From positions 75,001 to 139,000 of the forward strand of contig JAUIRK010000928.1 in NCBI GenBank assembly GCA_030549495.1: 64,000 nucleotides of DNA, written 5' to 3'. Shown one piece after another: positions 36,360 through 49,900 of the stretch; the stretch's first letter is position 1; each line of letters opens with the position of its first letter. Made by a program: the position numbers and the translations under genes. The stretch comes from Nectonema munidae. Taxonomy: Eukaryota > Nematomorpha > Nectonematoida > Nectonematidae. The notes beneath the pieces are model-generated. The model saw only the letters and a list, made by a program, of their open reading frames with translations, ran no database searches and was not told the origin of the DNA.

Positions 36360-36841
36360 AACCTTTTTGGGGGGTTAAAATTTTTTTCCTATTTTTTTAA
36401 ATTTTATATATTTTTTTAAAAAAAAAAAAAAACACCCCCCCAAAAATCCCCAAAAAACAATAAAAAAAAATTTTTTATATAAATAAAAAAAAAAAAAATT
36501 ATATAAAAAGGGTTTTTTTTTCCCCCCCACCCCCCCCCCCCCCACCCAACCCCCCCCCCCTTTATCCTCCAAAAATTTTTTTTTTTTTTAAAATTAATTA
36601 TATTAAAATTATTTTTTTTTTTAAAAAAAAAATAAATTAAAAAAAATTAAACAATAATTTAAAATTAAAATATTAGATGCAAGAATTTAATTAGGTGGAG
36701 ATTTTATTTTTGTTGTTATTTTTATTTTTTTTTTTTTATAAAATAATTTTTATTAAAAAAATTTTTAAAAAAATTAATAAAAAAAAAAAAAATTAATAAA
36801 AAAAAAATTATTTATAGAGAGAGAGAGAGAGAAAAAATAAA

Positions 36842-36876
<35 letters not shown>

Positions 36877-36890
36877 CTTTATAATTGTAT
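36360..36890. other. Homopolymer-rich, low-confidence sequence
   Basis: Long A, T and C runs and a (GA)n patch leave almost no complex sequence. It may be real low-complexity DNA at a LINE tail or a poorly resolved assembly stretch. The Gly/Val/Phe/Lys-rich open frame over it is an artefact. Confidence 0.7.
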
Positions 36891-37023
36891 ATAAGCATAA
36901 TAGTAAAAAAAAATCAATAGCCAAAAATGCCCGTTATTAGATTTTTTTTTTCAATTAAATATGTGTATTTTCTTATAGTGTTAGTAAAAATATAAAAGTT
37001 CACATTTGAGGGAAAAGCTTAAT

Positions 37024-37620
37024 TTATACATCATAAAGGTTTAGGAAATGGTTTTTAATCCTTTTTTTGAATGAAGGTAAAGATAAGTCTAGGTTTTCAA
37101 AAAGAAGTTTATTATCGACAAAAAATTCATTTAATTTTTTTTTAATTGAAACTTTAGAACCATTTAGCCTGTAATCTATACTTTTGGGTTCCATTGAATG
37201 TCTTGTAAAATATGCAGGTGTTGCATTGTAGTTTATTAATGACCCAAAAACATTGTTCAAAATACCATTAAAGTTTTTGAAGAGAAAAACCGCAATTCTT
37301 TGTTTAAAAATGTCCTCTAAATTCAACAAACTATTCTGATAAAATATTGTTTTAGTATGATCTGTTCTGTTCAAATTGAATATTACTCTCAAAGCGCGTT
37401 TTTGAAGAATTTCAATACGTTTTTTCCCATGAGGAAACCAATTGACAATACTATAATTGATGTAGGAGATAAACAATTGTTTGTATTTTAGAAGTTTAAC
37501 ATTCAAAGGAAAAATATTTTTAGTACTAAATAAAATACCAATGACTCGATTCAAATTGAGAGCAAGTCGGTCAATATGCTCATTAAACTTTAACCTATTG
37601 TTTAACATTAACCCAAGCAC
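37024..37620 (-). pseudogene. LINE ORF2, C-terminal region
   Basis: Contains LPLNVKLLKYKQLFISYINY-like sequence (written here with the local reading FPLNVKLLKYK), then ILQKRALRVIFNLNRTDHT. This post-RT region matches the other LINE in the window in order and motif. Confidence 0.8.
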
Positions 37621-37732
37621 ATTAAATATTTACTTCATTTATTTATAGTTTTGTTTTTTCGAAATGATATACATTGTGATTTCTGCTTGTTTAGGAGGAA
37701 GTTGTTAAGATTACACCATTCATAGATCATCT

Positions 37733-38473
37733 TTAAGTATCTAAATCGAACTTTTGACCATTTTTGATTCTTGACAAAGTAAAGTATGCGCATATGTCAT
37801 CCGCGAAAAGAAGAAAATTGAAAAAATTTGAAACATTAAAAATACTGTTCATTGTTATGTTGAAAAGAATGGGTCCTAAAATAGATCCTTGTGGGACACC
37901 ATTTTTGAGAGATAATTTTGTTGACAAAACATGATTTACCATAACTTTTTGGGATCTATTTTTCAGATATGAAGTAAAGAGGAGAAGAGAATTATTACTC
38001 AAATTACAGTCGTATAGATTTTTGATAATGGATGAGTGGCTTACTCTGTTGAAGGCTTTGGGAAGATCAAAAAAGAAAAGTACTGCATCATCTTTATTTT
38101 CAACAATTTCTACCATCCTTTGTATTAGGTAAGAGTGGAAAGCTTCAGTTGAGTAGTGTTCTCTGAATCCAAATTGATTATCATGAAAGTAGTTTAATGA
38201 ATTCAAGTAAGTTTTCAATTGGCAGTGAAGAAACTGTTCAAATATTTTTGAGAGTGTAGGAATTATAGAAACTGGTCTATAGTTATCAATTGAGTTTTTA
38301 TCATTTTTTTTATAAATTGGCACAACCTTTTGGAGCTTTAGAACACTAGGAAATATAGAAGTTTTCAAAGAAAAATTTATGGCATAGCATAAAGCTGTGC
38401 AAATGTTGTACTTTATTTTTTTTATATGATTAATTGAAATGCCATATATATCTTTAGTCTCATTTTTTTTCAT
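37733..38473 (-). pseudogene. LINE ORF2, reverse transcriptase domain
   Basis: Shows VVPIYKKNDKNSIDNYRPVS, FFFDLPKAFNRVSH (first catalytic Asp), NGVPQGSILGPILFNI and LLFADDICAYF (the catalytic Asp pair). The set is complete for fingers and palm. Confidence 0.92.
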
Positions 38474-38790
38474 TATATCAATAATAGATAATAATGATTA
38501 ATTTGTACAAAGCTCGAACTCAATGGTTTCTGTTCTATTGTCAAAAGAAGGCAAATATGGTTCTGAAGGAAAACTATTATGTGCTGAAGCAAAGTTTTTA
38601 TTGAACTTCTCTGCTAAAATATCATCATCAATATATTTGTCACCTTCTTTTATATGTATATATTTCTTATCATCACCTTTCAAAACTCTATTGATGTTAG
38701 CCCAAGTTTTTTGTGTTAAACTGTAGTTTGAAAACTTATCTAGATAAAATTTATATTTTAAACGTCTTATCTTATACTAGATGCGGTTTC

Positions 38791-39222
38791 TTAAGAAAAT
38801 ATATTCATTTTTAATGCATAAATTACCGCTTTTTTCCATTTCTGAAAAAGTTTGTCACGCAGTTTAATCTTGTCCATAACCTCAGATGTTATCCAAGAAT
38901 TGAACTTATATTTGTATTTATTTTTTCTAATTTCAACAGAGGAAGTGCATCTTTTAATCATATTCGATATTTTGAGAGTTAACTGATCAAAAAGCTTGCT
39001 TGAATCATTTTCAGATAGCTCAATAAGTGAAACCCAGTTTACTTGTGCGGATAATGTAGTAAACATCTTATTATCGAACTTTTCAAAAAAATACTTCTTG
39101 TTTGCTTTTTCCATAGTAAAATCGAGAGATAGGAGAATAGGAATATGATCGGAGAAAAACGTCATACAATTATAGGCCTCATAGTTAACAACGTCATTAT
39201 TCAAGAAAAAATTATCAATCAA
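38791..39222 (-). pseudogene. LINE ORF2, endonuclease end and linker
   Basis: Begins IDNFFLNNDVVNYEAYNC, then FSDHIPILLSLDF (the terminal SDH motif of AP-type endonucleases), then a basic linker. CGDFNFDLLKLDNFLTHKF in another frame at 39230-39350 connects it to the upstream endonuclease part, so there is a frameshift near 39345. Confidence 0.8.
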
Positions 39223-39334
39223 AGTATTATATTGACAGCGCGTGGGGAATGTAATTGTAGGGACAAGTGAGCTAGCAACAATTAAACTATAAAACTTATG
39301 GGTTAAAAAATTGTCAAGCTTTAATAGATCAAAG

Positions 39335-39901
39335 TTAAAGTCTCCACAAAAAAATATTAAAGTTATTCCTATTTACACCAAAAATTAAATTTTCAAAAAA
39401 AGAGAAAAATACATGCAACAGTTCCTTATTTGTAGACGGTAGTCTGTAAATGTTATGAATGGTGACTTTCTTGAAACCAGGTAACTCAAGAGTTATACCC
39501 TGATACTCAAATGAATTTTTGAAATATTGAATGTTTTCAACTTTATAATTTACATTCTCTTTCACAAAAAACAAGAGACCACCATGCTTAGAACTCTGTT
39601 TTGGAAAACTAAGTGTAATATAGTTGGGTAAATGAAAGCAAGTTTCAGTATCATCTAGCCATGTTTCTTGTAGACATATGACAGTCAAAGGTTTAAGCAT
39701 ACATAAGTATAAATTATTTAAAAAAATTTCGAGGTCATTAAATTTGCTAGATAAAGACTGTGTGTTTAAAGACAGAATATTCAAATCGTATAAGCAATCT
39801 AGTTTTGAGTTTAAATACACCCTCTGTGAACTTTTTAGTTTACTAACAGAATCAAAAAAAAAGTCATTATAGATACTAAAAATTTTACCGTCGTCAGTCA
39901 T
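39335..39901 (-). pseudogene. LINE ORF2, AP-endonuclease N-terminal part
   Basis: Shows LNILSLNTQSLSSKFNDLE, then VICLQETWLDD (catalytic Glu in QET) and SSKHGGLLFFVKENV, then IHNIYRLPS. These are the ordered blocks of LINE apurinic-like endonucleases. Confidence 0.88.
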
Positions 39902-39923
39902 TACATTCTGTGATTCTTTTAAC

Positions 39924-41077
39924 TTAATCCAATTCCTTCATAACATAAGGACAGGAGTAACTCATTGCAGAATGGTTCAAAGAGTCTTTGCTATTTTTAT
40001 CACACGTAGCGCATTTATATCTTGACGTATCATTTTTATTAGGACATACTAGAGATTTGTGTTCTAATGAACAAAACTTACAGACGCATTTCTTTTCACA
40101 TTTAGAGGAAGTATGTCCAAAGAAAAGGCAGTTGCCACATTGAATATGCGAAAAAAAAGTCTGCATTTCAATACTTGCATCATAAAGAAAAATGAAAAAT
40201 CATTTTTTTTAATGTAAGAAAATATGTCAGCTGAAACTTTCAAAACTACAATTTTTAAATTGCTGTTCAAATCTTTTGAGAAAAGAAATTTGAACGTTTT
40301 GTCTTGTTCTACAAATTCTTTGATCTTTTCATTTTTGTCTTGAATCAAATTTATTATGGATTCATTCAAAATATCTTTGGAAATAACAAAAGAAAGTTTT
40401 GGTAACAAGACTTTTGTTTTCACTGCTTTCAAATCTTTTTCCTTAGACAGCAAGCTTTCTGCTTTAACCTAATTTTCGTTGTTAGGAAAGCTAAGTCTGA
40501 TGGTTTTTTTAGTAGGTTTATTGGACAACACTTTAACATTGCCAAGAAGTGTGGCAATTTTTTGCGTAACTTGTTCTAAATTTAATTGATCTGATTTGAT
40601 GTATAGAGTATTTATATTATTCCTTTTGGGAATTTTTGCCACTTCAGCGTAAGTTTGAGTAGAACTTCGTGAATCGGAAACTTTTTTAGGATTAATATCC
40701 AAGCTATTTTTCAGTAATTGAATTACTTTATTCTGCTCCTCAATTTTCTCTTTTAGATTTAAAGTTACATTATTCTGTTCTTCAATTTGTTTTTGGATCA
40801 CTTTATTTTGTTCTTCAACTTTGTCTTTCAGGGCAGTAAAAATTATCATCATACTTATAGGAGAAGGATTATCAGCATCACGACATGTTTGACAATGCCA
40901 TTTAATCCCTTGTTTGTTATACTTATCTAATACTTTAAATAAGGAGTTATTAAAATTTTGACATGTAAAACAAACCCATCTCCAGCAGGAATCGCATTTA
41001 ACTAACTCTTCGGAGGATTTTAAGCAATCTTCGCATTTCCATGAAGTGTCACTTTCCATAAGAAAAATGAAACACAA
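39924..41077 (-). pseudogene. LINE ORF1 with PHD-like finger and zinc knuckles
   Basis: The first part (41077-40469) has CEDCLKSSEELVKCDSCWRW, VCFTCQ and WHCQTC, a PHD-type cysteine layout. A heptad-like stretch of repeated EEQNKVIQ units, likely a coiled coil, follows. The second part (40453-39924, frame changed near 40465) ends with knuckles CGNCLFFGHTSSKCEKKC and CKFCSLEHKSLVC. This is a typical RNA-binding ORF1 of CR1/Jockey-like LINEs. Confidence 0.85.
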
Positions 41078-41090
41078 GGTAGCAAGTGGA

Positions 41091-42555
41091 ATGAAAGAGA
41101 ATATTATAGATCTCGAATTTCAATTTAATAGAAAATAAATAATTGACAAACAGAAAAAAAATTTTACTATTCAACAATTAGTTTTATCCACCATTTTATA
41201 AATAAAAAAAATTTATTTATTGAATAAATTTTCTCTCAAATGTTTTACATTGTAAAAACGCAACATAGTCGTTAAAAGGCTTTTTTTAGTTATAATTTTT
41301 TATAACTAAAAAATAATTTTGTTTGTTTATTATTTGTATTTTTTTAGATAAAATGTTTTTCTTAGATGTATTTATAAAAAAAATTTATGATCCTTTTAAA
41401 AAGTATTAAATCACTTTATCTATAAGTTTACCGCATATATAACACTCTTATTACCTTACCTAGAGATTTTTTTAAAGTAAATAAATTGTTCGAGATAAGG
41501 AAACAGTCAGGTAAAAATATTGCATTTTATGCTTTATACTGTAAAAATAAATACAATATTCTAAATTGTTATATAGAATATTGGCTTTATACTGTAAAAA
41601 TTAAATTTTCGTTTGAAATAAGAATATTTCGAAAATTTATTTCATAAGTTGTAAATAAAAAATATATATCATGTGAGAAAGAAATCAAAAGACAAGATGG
41701 CCGTATATTAGATTTCTATGCTAAGAAAAAACTTGTTTAATTTTATTTGACACTATGAAAAGAATACAATTAAACAACGACAACGACCGGTGTAGGTTTT
41801 CCAATTCCGCTTTTTTATTTTTATATTACACATAACAATCGAAATTTAAAATATTAGCTATTTGTAGATGATATTACAATTATTGCATCTCTTTCACTTG
41901 TCTCTATATTTAAACAAGTTTAAATCCTATGAGTAAACCAATTAAAAACGGCGTGTCTTTTTACCCCAACCTATGCCAATCTACCCCTAACTACCTCAAT
42001 CTACTTCAATTTAATCAGAAAAGATAAATAAAAAAGAAAAAAAGATAAAATAGCAGTTTTATATTAAATTAAATAGCAATTATATTAAATTTAATAATTT
42101 AAATTTTAAATAAATTTAAATAAATATTATAATACTAGCCGGTGTTGTTTAAAATTTCGCTCGAATTTTAGGATTCTTGGAAATGTGTATATTGAGTTGG
42201 TAATTTAAATTTGCTTCGTTAAACGACAAGGGACGGTAGTTTTATTGTTTAGAATACGCTGAAACATAGGATTCTTCTAATAAATTTAATAATTTAGTTG
42301 CTCTAAATATATATGTGTATTTTAAGTTGCTCTTGACTTATATTTCTATATATATATCCGCCATATTTATATGTTACACAGCACACCATATGAATTGTAA
42401 ACACATGATCTTCTTCGCTAATCCTTCCAGTTTTTAACTTCTACCCTACTAATTATTATAGTGGTTTGAAAAAGCCGAGTGTCGGCGAAAATTCACCGTT
42501 TTAAATATTGTGCCCAATAAATTATATTACTTTTTGAAATTTATATATATATATA
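41091..42555. other. AT-rich spacer between LINE and palindrome-related repeat
   Basis: No gene recognised. The sequence is extremely AT-rich, with short direct repeats near 41525 and 41580. Confidence 0.6.
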
Positions 42556-43506
42556 TCTCATAACCTGTACGGTTGAACGCGGGTAGACAACTTGCGTGTT
42601 ATCTCCAACCCGTATATTACGATGATTCTTCTCCAACCTGTATTCTACGATGATTCATCTCCAAACTATATACTACAATGATTCATCTCCAACCTGTATA
42701 CTACGATAATTCATCTCCAACCTGTATACTAGGATCATTCATCTTCAACCTGTATACTACGATGGTTTCTATTCCATGTACAAATAACTAGGGAGACAAT
42801 GTTCAACTTTCTGTTCACATTCTGCTAGATGTAAGATTTGATATACCCCATTCGGGGAGACGATGGTTCATCTACAACCTGTATACCGCGATAATTCAAT
42901 TCCAACCTATAAGTTCATATTTTGCTAGATGTAAGATTTGATATACCTCATTCGGGGAGAGGATGTTAGATAAGTTATTAATTTTTTCACGATATTAAAT
43001 AATTTATTTTATCAAATAATCAAAATAAAATTCTGTAATCAAAGAATCGAAAAATATTCTTTAAATAATCAAAAAATATCAAACTTTCTGTTCATATTTT
43101 GCTACCTCATACGATGTTACAAAAGTTATTACCTATACTTTGCAATTTGCACGATTTTAAATATTATATTTGTCAAATAATCAAAATAAAATTCTGTAAT
43201 CAAGAAATCGAAAAATATTCTTTAAAAAATCAAAAAATATCAAACTTTCTGTTCATATTTTGCTACCTCATACGATGTTACAAAAGTTATTACCTATACT
43301 TTGCAATTTGCACGATTTTAAATATTATATTTGTCGAATAATCAAAGAATCGAAAAATGTTCAAATCAAAAAATATTTATTCTTTTTAAATATATCGTTG
43401 GCTCCCCTTACTTTTAGTTTCGTATGTGCATAATTGGATAAAAATTAATTATTAAAGACTAGGTTTATCTTTCAATTTTAAAAGTAAGGGGAGCCAACGA
43501 TATATT
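42556..43506 (+). repeat. Copy A of the palindrome-related repeat
   Basis: It starts CTCATAACCTGTACGGTTGA, followed by 28-bp minisatellite units (TACGATGATTCATCTCCAAC plus CTGTATAC). Then come 160-base tandem blocks with CTACCTCATACGATGTTACA, then a small hairpin with ATATCGTTGGCTCCCCTTAC on both sides of a ~60-base loop. It matches 54770-55820 closely, including the loop, but lacks the rest of the right arm. It lies about 330 bases upstream of the UBA2 start codon. Confidence 0.9.
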
Positions 43507-43839
43507 TTCTTTTAGTTAGAAGAAACTAGTTTTTTCGATGAATGATATTCTTATTTAGTATAATAAAAAAAGTTAGAAACAACGAAGACTCATACCTATA
43601 TAAAAAAGTTATACGTTAAAATTGAATAACTTTTGGTAGACATAACATTGAAGCCTATAGCCTATTTTGGATAGTATAGATTCTTCTTTTCTATCAAACC
43701 TTGATAAATTTAATCTTTTCTTCTTGGATGTTGGTGGTAACTAATTCTACATCCCATCTTTTATGTCATATTGTTTAATTGTTTTTATATTTAGAGATTT
43801 ATTTGATAAAAAATTTAAACGTTTTTTGCTCTATTTATA
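43507..43839. promoter_or_regulatory. Presumed UBA2 promoter and 5' UTR
   Basis: This is the only DNA between repeat copy A and the UBA2 start codon, about 330 AT-rich bases. No clear TATA, initiator or upstream splice site. The call rests on position only. Confidence 0.3.
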
Positions 43840-43956
43840 ATGTGTCCGAACAAATATAATGTTTTTGAATCTCAAATATTTGTTGTAGGTTCAGGCGGAA
43901 TTGGTTGTGAACTTCTTAAAAATTTATGTCTCTCTGGTTTCAAAAATATTTCAATT
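43840..43956 (+). CDS. Uba2: UBA2 exon 1
   Basis: ATG followed by [20 protein letters not shown], then [19 protein letters not shown]. The [13 protein letters not shown] loop binds ATP. Donor GTAAAT, phase 0; the intron is only 54 bases. Confidence 0.95.
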
Positions 43957-46900
43957 GTAAATTATTAAGAATATTTTCATCCTTATATATATTTCAATTT
44001 TATCTTCTAGATTGATTTGGACACAATTGAACTCAGTAATCTAAATAGACAGTTCCTTTTTAATAAAAATGATGTTGGAAAATCTAAATCCGAGGTTTTT
44101 TTTATTGTTTTTATGGCATGAAATGTATTCAAATATTTTAGGTTGCTAAAGAGAAAGTTCTGTCTCAACGTCCTTCTTGTAAAATAGTTTCATACTGTGA
44201 AAGTGTTACAACGTAATATTTAATAATATCTTGTGTATTATTATTACAAAGTTCGTAATGATTTATAATATGTTCAAATATTTTTGTCTGTATCCGTTAA
44301 CCCTTTGAGTACTAAAACTTTGAAGACTGTTCGTTTAGCTTCTTTTTCAATAGAATTTTATATATTCCAAGCAGACGATCTTCATTTCTTACGACACTGT
44401 TTTTAAATGGGTTCATTTATTGATGTGTAAGAAATTGAGTATTAATAGCAGTAAAGATTAGTCTGGCCTTAAATTTGTTTTTAGCTTGCTGTTAGTGAAG
44501 TCTATACTGTAATCATTTAGATAAAATCTAAAAAGATATGTTTTCAGCTTCATCATTGTACTTCTTATTTTTTTCACTGTATGCGGCGTAAATAGGCATA
44601 GTCACATGCTTTATAGCTGTTTAAAACTTAATAGTGTTTATGCTTTTAGATTTTATTAATAAAGATTGCCAATATTTTAATCCTTATTAGATTTAAAGAT
44701 TGAAGCACACAAGTGTTATAAAGTGTATGTGGTAAAACTGTTTCTTTAAGTAGCATGAGAAATCCTCGAAACTCATAGATCAGGTGAAGAGCTTATCAAA
44801 AACAATGTTTCACTAATCAAGCGGTTTTTCTTAAGCCGTTAAATTATAATCTAACAGAATCTATATTTGTTACAATTTGGATTGTGCAGGTAAAAATAGG
44901 AACTGGTATAAACATTTTATATGTTCTTTAAGGTAGCCTTATTATTCCTCTACAAGTCAGGCTCTTTCGTAAATTTATTGCAGGGGGGGGGGGCAGAATC
45001 TGTATACTCTTAAAAATCGAAATTAGTATAAAATAAAAATTAATTCAGAAATTCTACAAATTTTCTATATATTTCAAGTATCTTGAATTCAATGCCAGTA
45101 AACTTTATCGAATCTTCTAATTTATGTTATTTTTTTTGTAAAAATAATTAACATTCCCTCAAAATTATTCTTAGACCCAATATATCGAACTTACATGCCT
45201 AAATGACTAGGATAGGTGAATTGACCCATAATTATTTTATATATTACAACCTATAACACATCTTTCGAAGTCACAATAATTATTACGACTCCGACTCCCT
45301 CCGAAGAGGTGCCACTTCACCACTCCACAAGCTCTTTAGAAAATCAAAATATTTATATTTATATTTATTTCACCTTTAGTAAACAATTCATTTTTTGAGA
45401 TATGCTTTTTTTAAAATAGTTCATAAATTTGTTAAAGCCTACAATTGTTTTATAAAATTTATTCTAAATAAAATTTAGAATTTAGATAAATATTTTTTAC
45501 AAATCATATAGTACCTTTTTTTTGATGTAGATGATCTTGTATAAAATTTCGTTGACACATTTTGTTTTCTTTAATTTAACTTCATTTTATAAGTATGTTT
45601 ATAAAGTTCTTACCTTTTTAGTTCAAAATTTAATGTTTCATTTTTCAAAAATTTTGATCTAGTCATAGGAGCTTTGGATAATCTGAGTAAGATTTTATTT
45701 ATATATTTTTTATATTTAAAATGTTTGATTATAATATTTCGTTATAGAAGCAAGATCACATGTTAATAGAATGTGTCTGGCAGCTAATATTCCATTTATA
45801 GACTCGGGAACCGCTGGATATTTTGGTCAAGTTAAAATCAGTGTTAAGGTAATATTTTCATTTTTATTTTATTATCTTTTTAGACAGGGCCGGCTTTAGG
45901 CCACTGCAACCTATACGGCCGCAGTGGGCCCCGTGCATCTCATTTTTCATTTAGATGATATATTGCATGATTTCGCTAAACGCAAGGTTCGCAAAGTAAA
46001 GTTACCTTGATCGTCATTTTGTGTTAATGAAAAAGTAATAAAACAAATCCCTTTTCTTTTTTTCAAAATCTTATTTCTCACTTTTTAGACTCCTCTTCTT
46101 TTTTAAAATTTTAAAATGCCGATATCTATGCTTGATCGATACAAATACTAAGAAAAAATTGCTATATAAATTCTTTGTATAATAGCTTTTAGCCATCATA
46201 ATAAAAGTCTATTAAATTATAACATTTATTAAAAATCAAAAACTTAAGGACAATAAACGTGTCCACCACAATCTAACGCCACTAAAACCGGAAGCAAGAT
46301 GAAACCCAAATTGACATACTATGTTACAAAGTTTTTGCAATCTAGTATTAACCTTAGTTTGTTTATTCGTTCGGCTAATGAAATCTGTGAACAATGGAAA
46401 AATTGCCGTTACTGATGTCGATACCGATCAAACAAAAAAGGCGATGCCAATACCTTTGACGATATAATCGGTGCATCACTACTTTGTGCTAATGTTGGGT
46501 TGTTTTGATTGGACGACTAACCTATGGCATGAAAGAAGCTAAGCTATTTCATTATTTTTTTGTTTTATTCTCTATCTTAAGGCTTTATTTATCAAAGAAG
46601 AAATTTTAAGAATATTAACCGTATTAGTGGTCGATTTTTTAGAAAAATTTTTAGTGTAATAATATATATAAACTTCAAAATAAGTTCTACTTCCTGGATT
46701 TCTTTTATAATTATTTTTTTAGTTTATTAAAAAAAACTTTTGGGGTTTAATTCACTCGCAATATTTCACCTGTCATTTAATTACGTATCTCGATAGGACC
46801 TCCATCGTTTTGGCTACAAATTCTTTTTCAATTGGTTTCTACCTTATTTATTATATACTTTATACATTATCTAATTTTATTATTCATTCTATGATGATCC

Positions 46901-49900
46901 TTTCTTGGTAGCTCTTTTTTCATTAGAAATTAATTTGAAAAATACTTTTTTGAAGTTTTATTTAGAACAGACTTTACCCGCTCTCATAACTTTCCTATTA
47001 GAGAATCTTATTGTAGGCTTTTTTTTTATCAGTAACATGCGTTTTATTATAAGGTGTTATGAACAGATATTCAGTCAGAATAATTCTTAACCATCCCAGT
47101 TTAAAAGTTTATGAAATCATTAGTGATGTTAATTGTTCAAAATTTCCAACTTCATCGTCTGAAAGACTCTCTCTTTCAAATTATAAAATTAACTTTATAA
47201 TGATTAAATCTTCATATACTGACATCTGTGAAGGTTTGGTAGATCTGACCGATTGAAAATTTTCAGATTTCCTATTTTCTTAGTGAAATTATAATTGTAA
47301 TCTTAGATGATAAACTAAAGGCTTAATGATTTTTCATTCGCAAAGTAGGAACTTCTTGTTCAATGTCAAAATCTTTTTTGAAACAGCCAATATTAGATCC
47401 TTCATGGAAGATTGTAGATCATATATTTAGACAAGATACCTACTTCTTTCTTAATCTCTTCATGAGACTACAACCCTCGCAATTTAAAAGTTTATATTAA
47501 ATTTTGCTTTTGATCACACGTTCTCTTTTCAATGTGTTTTCAGATCGCTTCCTATCATAATCATCAAAGAAATTTATAATGCATTTTTTAAACTTTTTTT
47601 TTTAATATTTCATACAGTATTGAAGAAAGTATAATAAGCCAAAATATATATAAAAAAATTGTGTACTATATAACCAATATATAACAATTTTCTAAAAAAA
47701 TTTTACGGAAATGTTTTTTTGGAAAAAAATTATTTTCAGGCACATATCACTAATTCAATAGGCACTTAGATAAATTATATAACTGTTTTGGTTCCATGGA
47801 ATACAAAAATGAAATAAGCACATTTGATTTAGTATAAAAAATAATTTTTAATTTGAAAGATATTTTTAGAGAAAATTTTATTCTCAATCCAAATTATGAT
47901 TGACGATTTTCAAACAAATATCGATTTTTATCAATAAAATTATTGATATAAAAGTGTTATGTGCTTGAAACTGTATAGAAATATAAATTTTAAAGCACGT
48001 CTTATAGTTTTGCTTTTCAAGTGACACTTATATTCATAAAACAAAAAAAACATGCATAAGAAAACATATAAAAATTGTTTTACAGAAACAGATAAAAACA
48101 TAAAATACACATACAAGAGAAAAATATTAAAAAAAAAATAAGAAAATTTAAAAAGTTAATGAAACAAGAAAATTTTTTTCAATTATAACCTCAATCTATA
48201 ATGATTCTAATCAAAAACATGCAGACTTTGATTTTGGAAATGCCATATTTGATTCATGAAAAAAAATTTTTTTTTAAATATGTATGAAAATTTTTTGAAA
48301 TAATTTTAAGGGATAAAATGCTCTTGCCTTTTCGGACATTTTCAAACCCTACTCACAAAAACTGAGTCTAGAAATGAAGCCACCATTGTTGATTTGGTAT
48401 AAAAACAAGTATTTTTAAATTTAAAAAATATTTTTGTAGACAGTTTTCACTTTTCACACGTAAACAACAAATTTAATTAACACTTTGAGATTTCAAATCT
48501 TAAATGCGAAAACTGAGTACAGAAATGAAACTAACATAGTTGGTATAAAGACATATTTCATGTAAAATTTGAAAATAATTTCTTAGACAGTTTTAAGATG
48601 TGAACCACAAATTTGATTGAAGCTTTTAAAACCCTAAATAATAAAATTGAGGCAGAATTGAAGATTTAGTATTAAAACCTACATTTTATGTAAAATTTCA
48701 ATGAATATTTAACTAGATATATTTATCATAGATCAAAATTTTGATTGACATTTTCTAAAAAGTAGGCATGTTTATTGAATAAATTAAATATATAAAGTGT
48801 TAGCGTTCAAAACTAATTTTCAAGGGAGTATCTTATATAGACACTAAGTTATACGGTTAACTACAGAAAATATCGTAATTTTGAAATGGTATCAAAAGAA
48901 GCAGCTAGCGATTTTAGGAAAAGTCTCGAAATTTGAACGGATATGGTTCAGTTTATTTTGTCAAAAATTTTGTTAGTTAAGGGAGGGGGAATTAATTCCT
49001 TTGCTTGAACAGAAAAAATGTATAAAAATTTTTGCTAGTTAAGATTTTTTTGGTGCGCCTAATTATATTTCATTCTCGAAAATTAAAACATATTTGCTGT
49101 TTTCATCATAAAGGAACTTCTGCCTATCATGGTATCAACATCAAGTAATTTAGAATGCTTTCCTTCTATTTTTGAATCTTTTGATTTTGACTAATTTGAT
49201 CATGAATAAGAAAAGAATAAATCCAACCTTTTTTTCATTAAAAAAACGTTAACACAGAATCAAGATCATGCTGATTCAATACTTGCATACTATTTTGCTT
49301 TGGATTCTGAAAAACAACGCCTTTTTGAATAATAATATAAGGTTTATATTTTATTTAAAAACAAAAAAACTAATTTTGATACATCTTTTTACAATGAATA
49401 GCTGAAACCTGAAGTTCGACTAAGCAACCTTTTTTTATTAACTTCTTAAGAGAAAGGAGTACACTTCATCTCCATTGATAACATTTATCATGAATACTAT
49501 GTTTTGAAGACAGAATGCTGGTAGAGATGGCTCAGGTGAATCGGGTAACATATTAAATGTCAAAATTTTCCAAGTAATATTTTTTTTATATGAATTCGAT
49601 ATTAATTCATCAACTTTGAAGGTTTGGAGCAGTCAAATATTGGTCGTGTTTCTATAAATAATCTATAGTAACAAATATAGGCCCAAAGTAAATTTTTGCG
49701 TGTCGATAACTTTCTCGTTTTTAATTTGAATGCCTTCAATTTTTAACATAATTTTACCTGTTTCCTTTAATTAAAAATATTTAAGTTAATCAATTTCCCA
49801 GATGAAAAATCTATCCCCACTAAGATCAATTTACCCCCCCCCCCCCCCGTACTTAGAATCTGGCGACGCGGCTCTCTATGGTAATATTTTTTACGTACTT

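Larger units (their letters stand above)
36891..41090 (-). mobile_element. Nearly full-length LINE (CR1/Jockey-like), inactive
   Basis: Reading right to left: ORF1 with a PHD-like finger, a coiled coil and CCHC-like knuckles (41077-39924). ORF2 follows with AP-endonuclease (39901 to about 39170), linker, reverse transcriptase (38473-37733) and C-terminal region (37620-37024). A short AT-rich 3' part ends near 36891. The order is that of complete two-ORF LINEs. A handful of frame breaks make it inactive. It is a separate copy from, and more complete than, the LINE at 15653-18196. No target duplication was identified. Confidence 0.88.

Noticed and set aside
43099-43341. 80-residue frame, with near copies at 55363-55730
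   Set aside because: Made by the 160-base tandem blocks of the palindrome-related repeat; no conservation beyond the DNA repeat.
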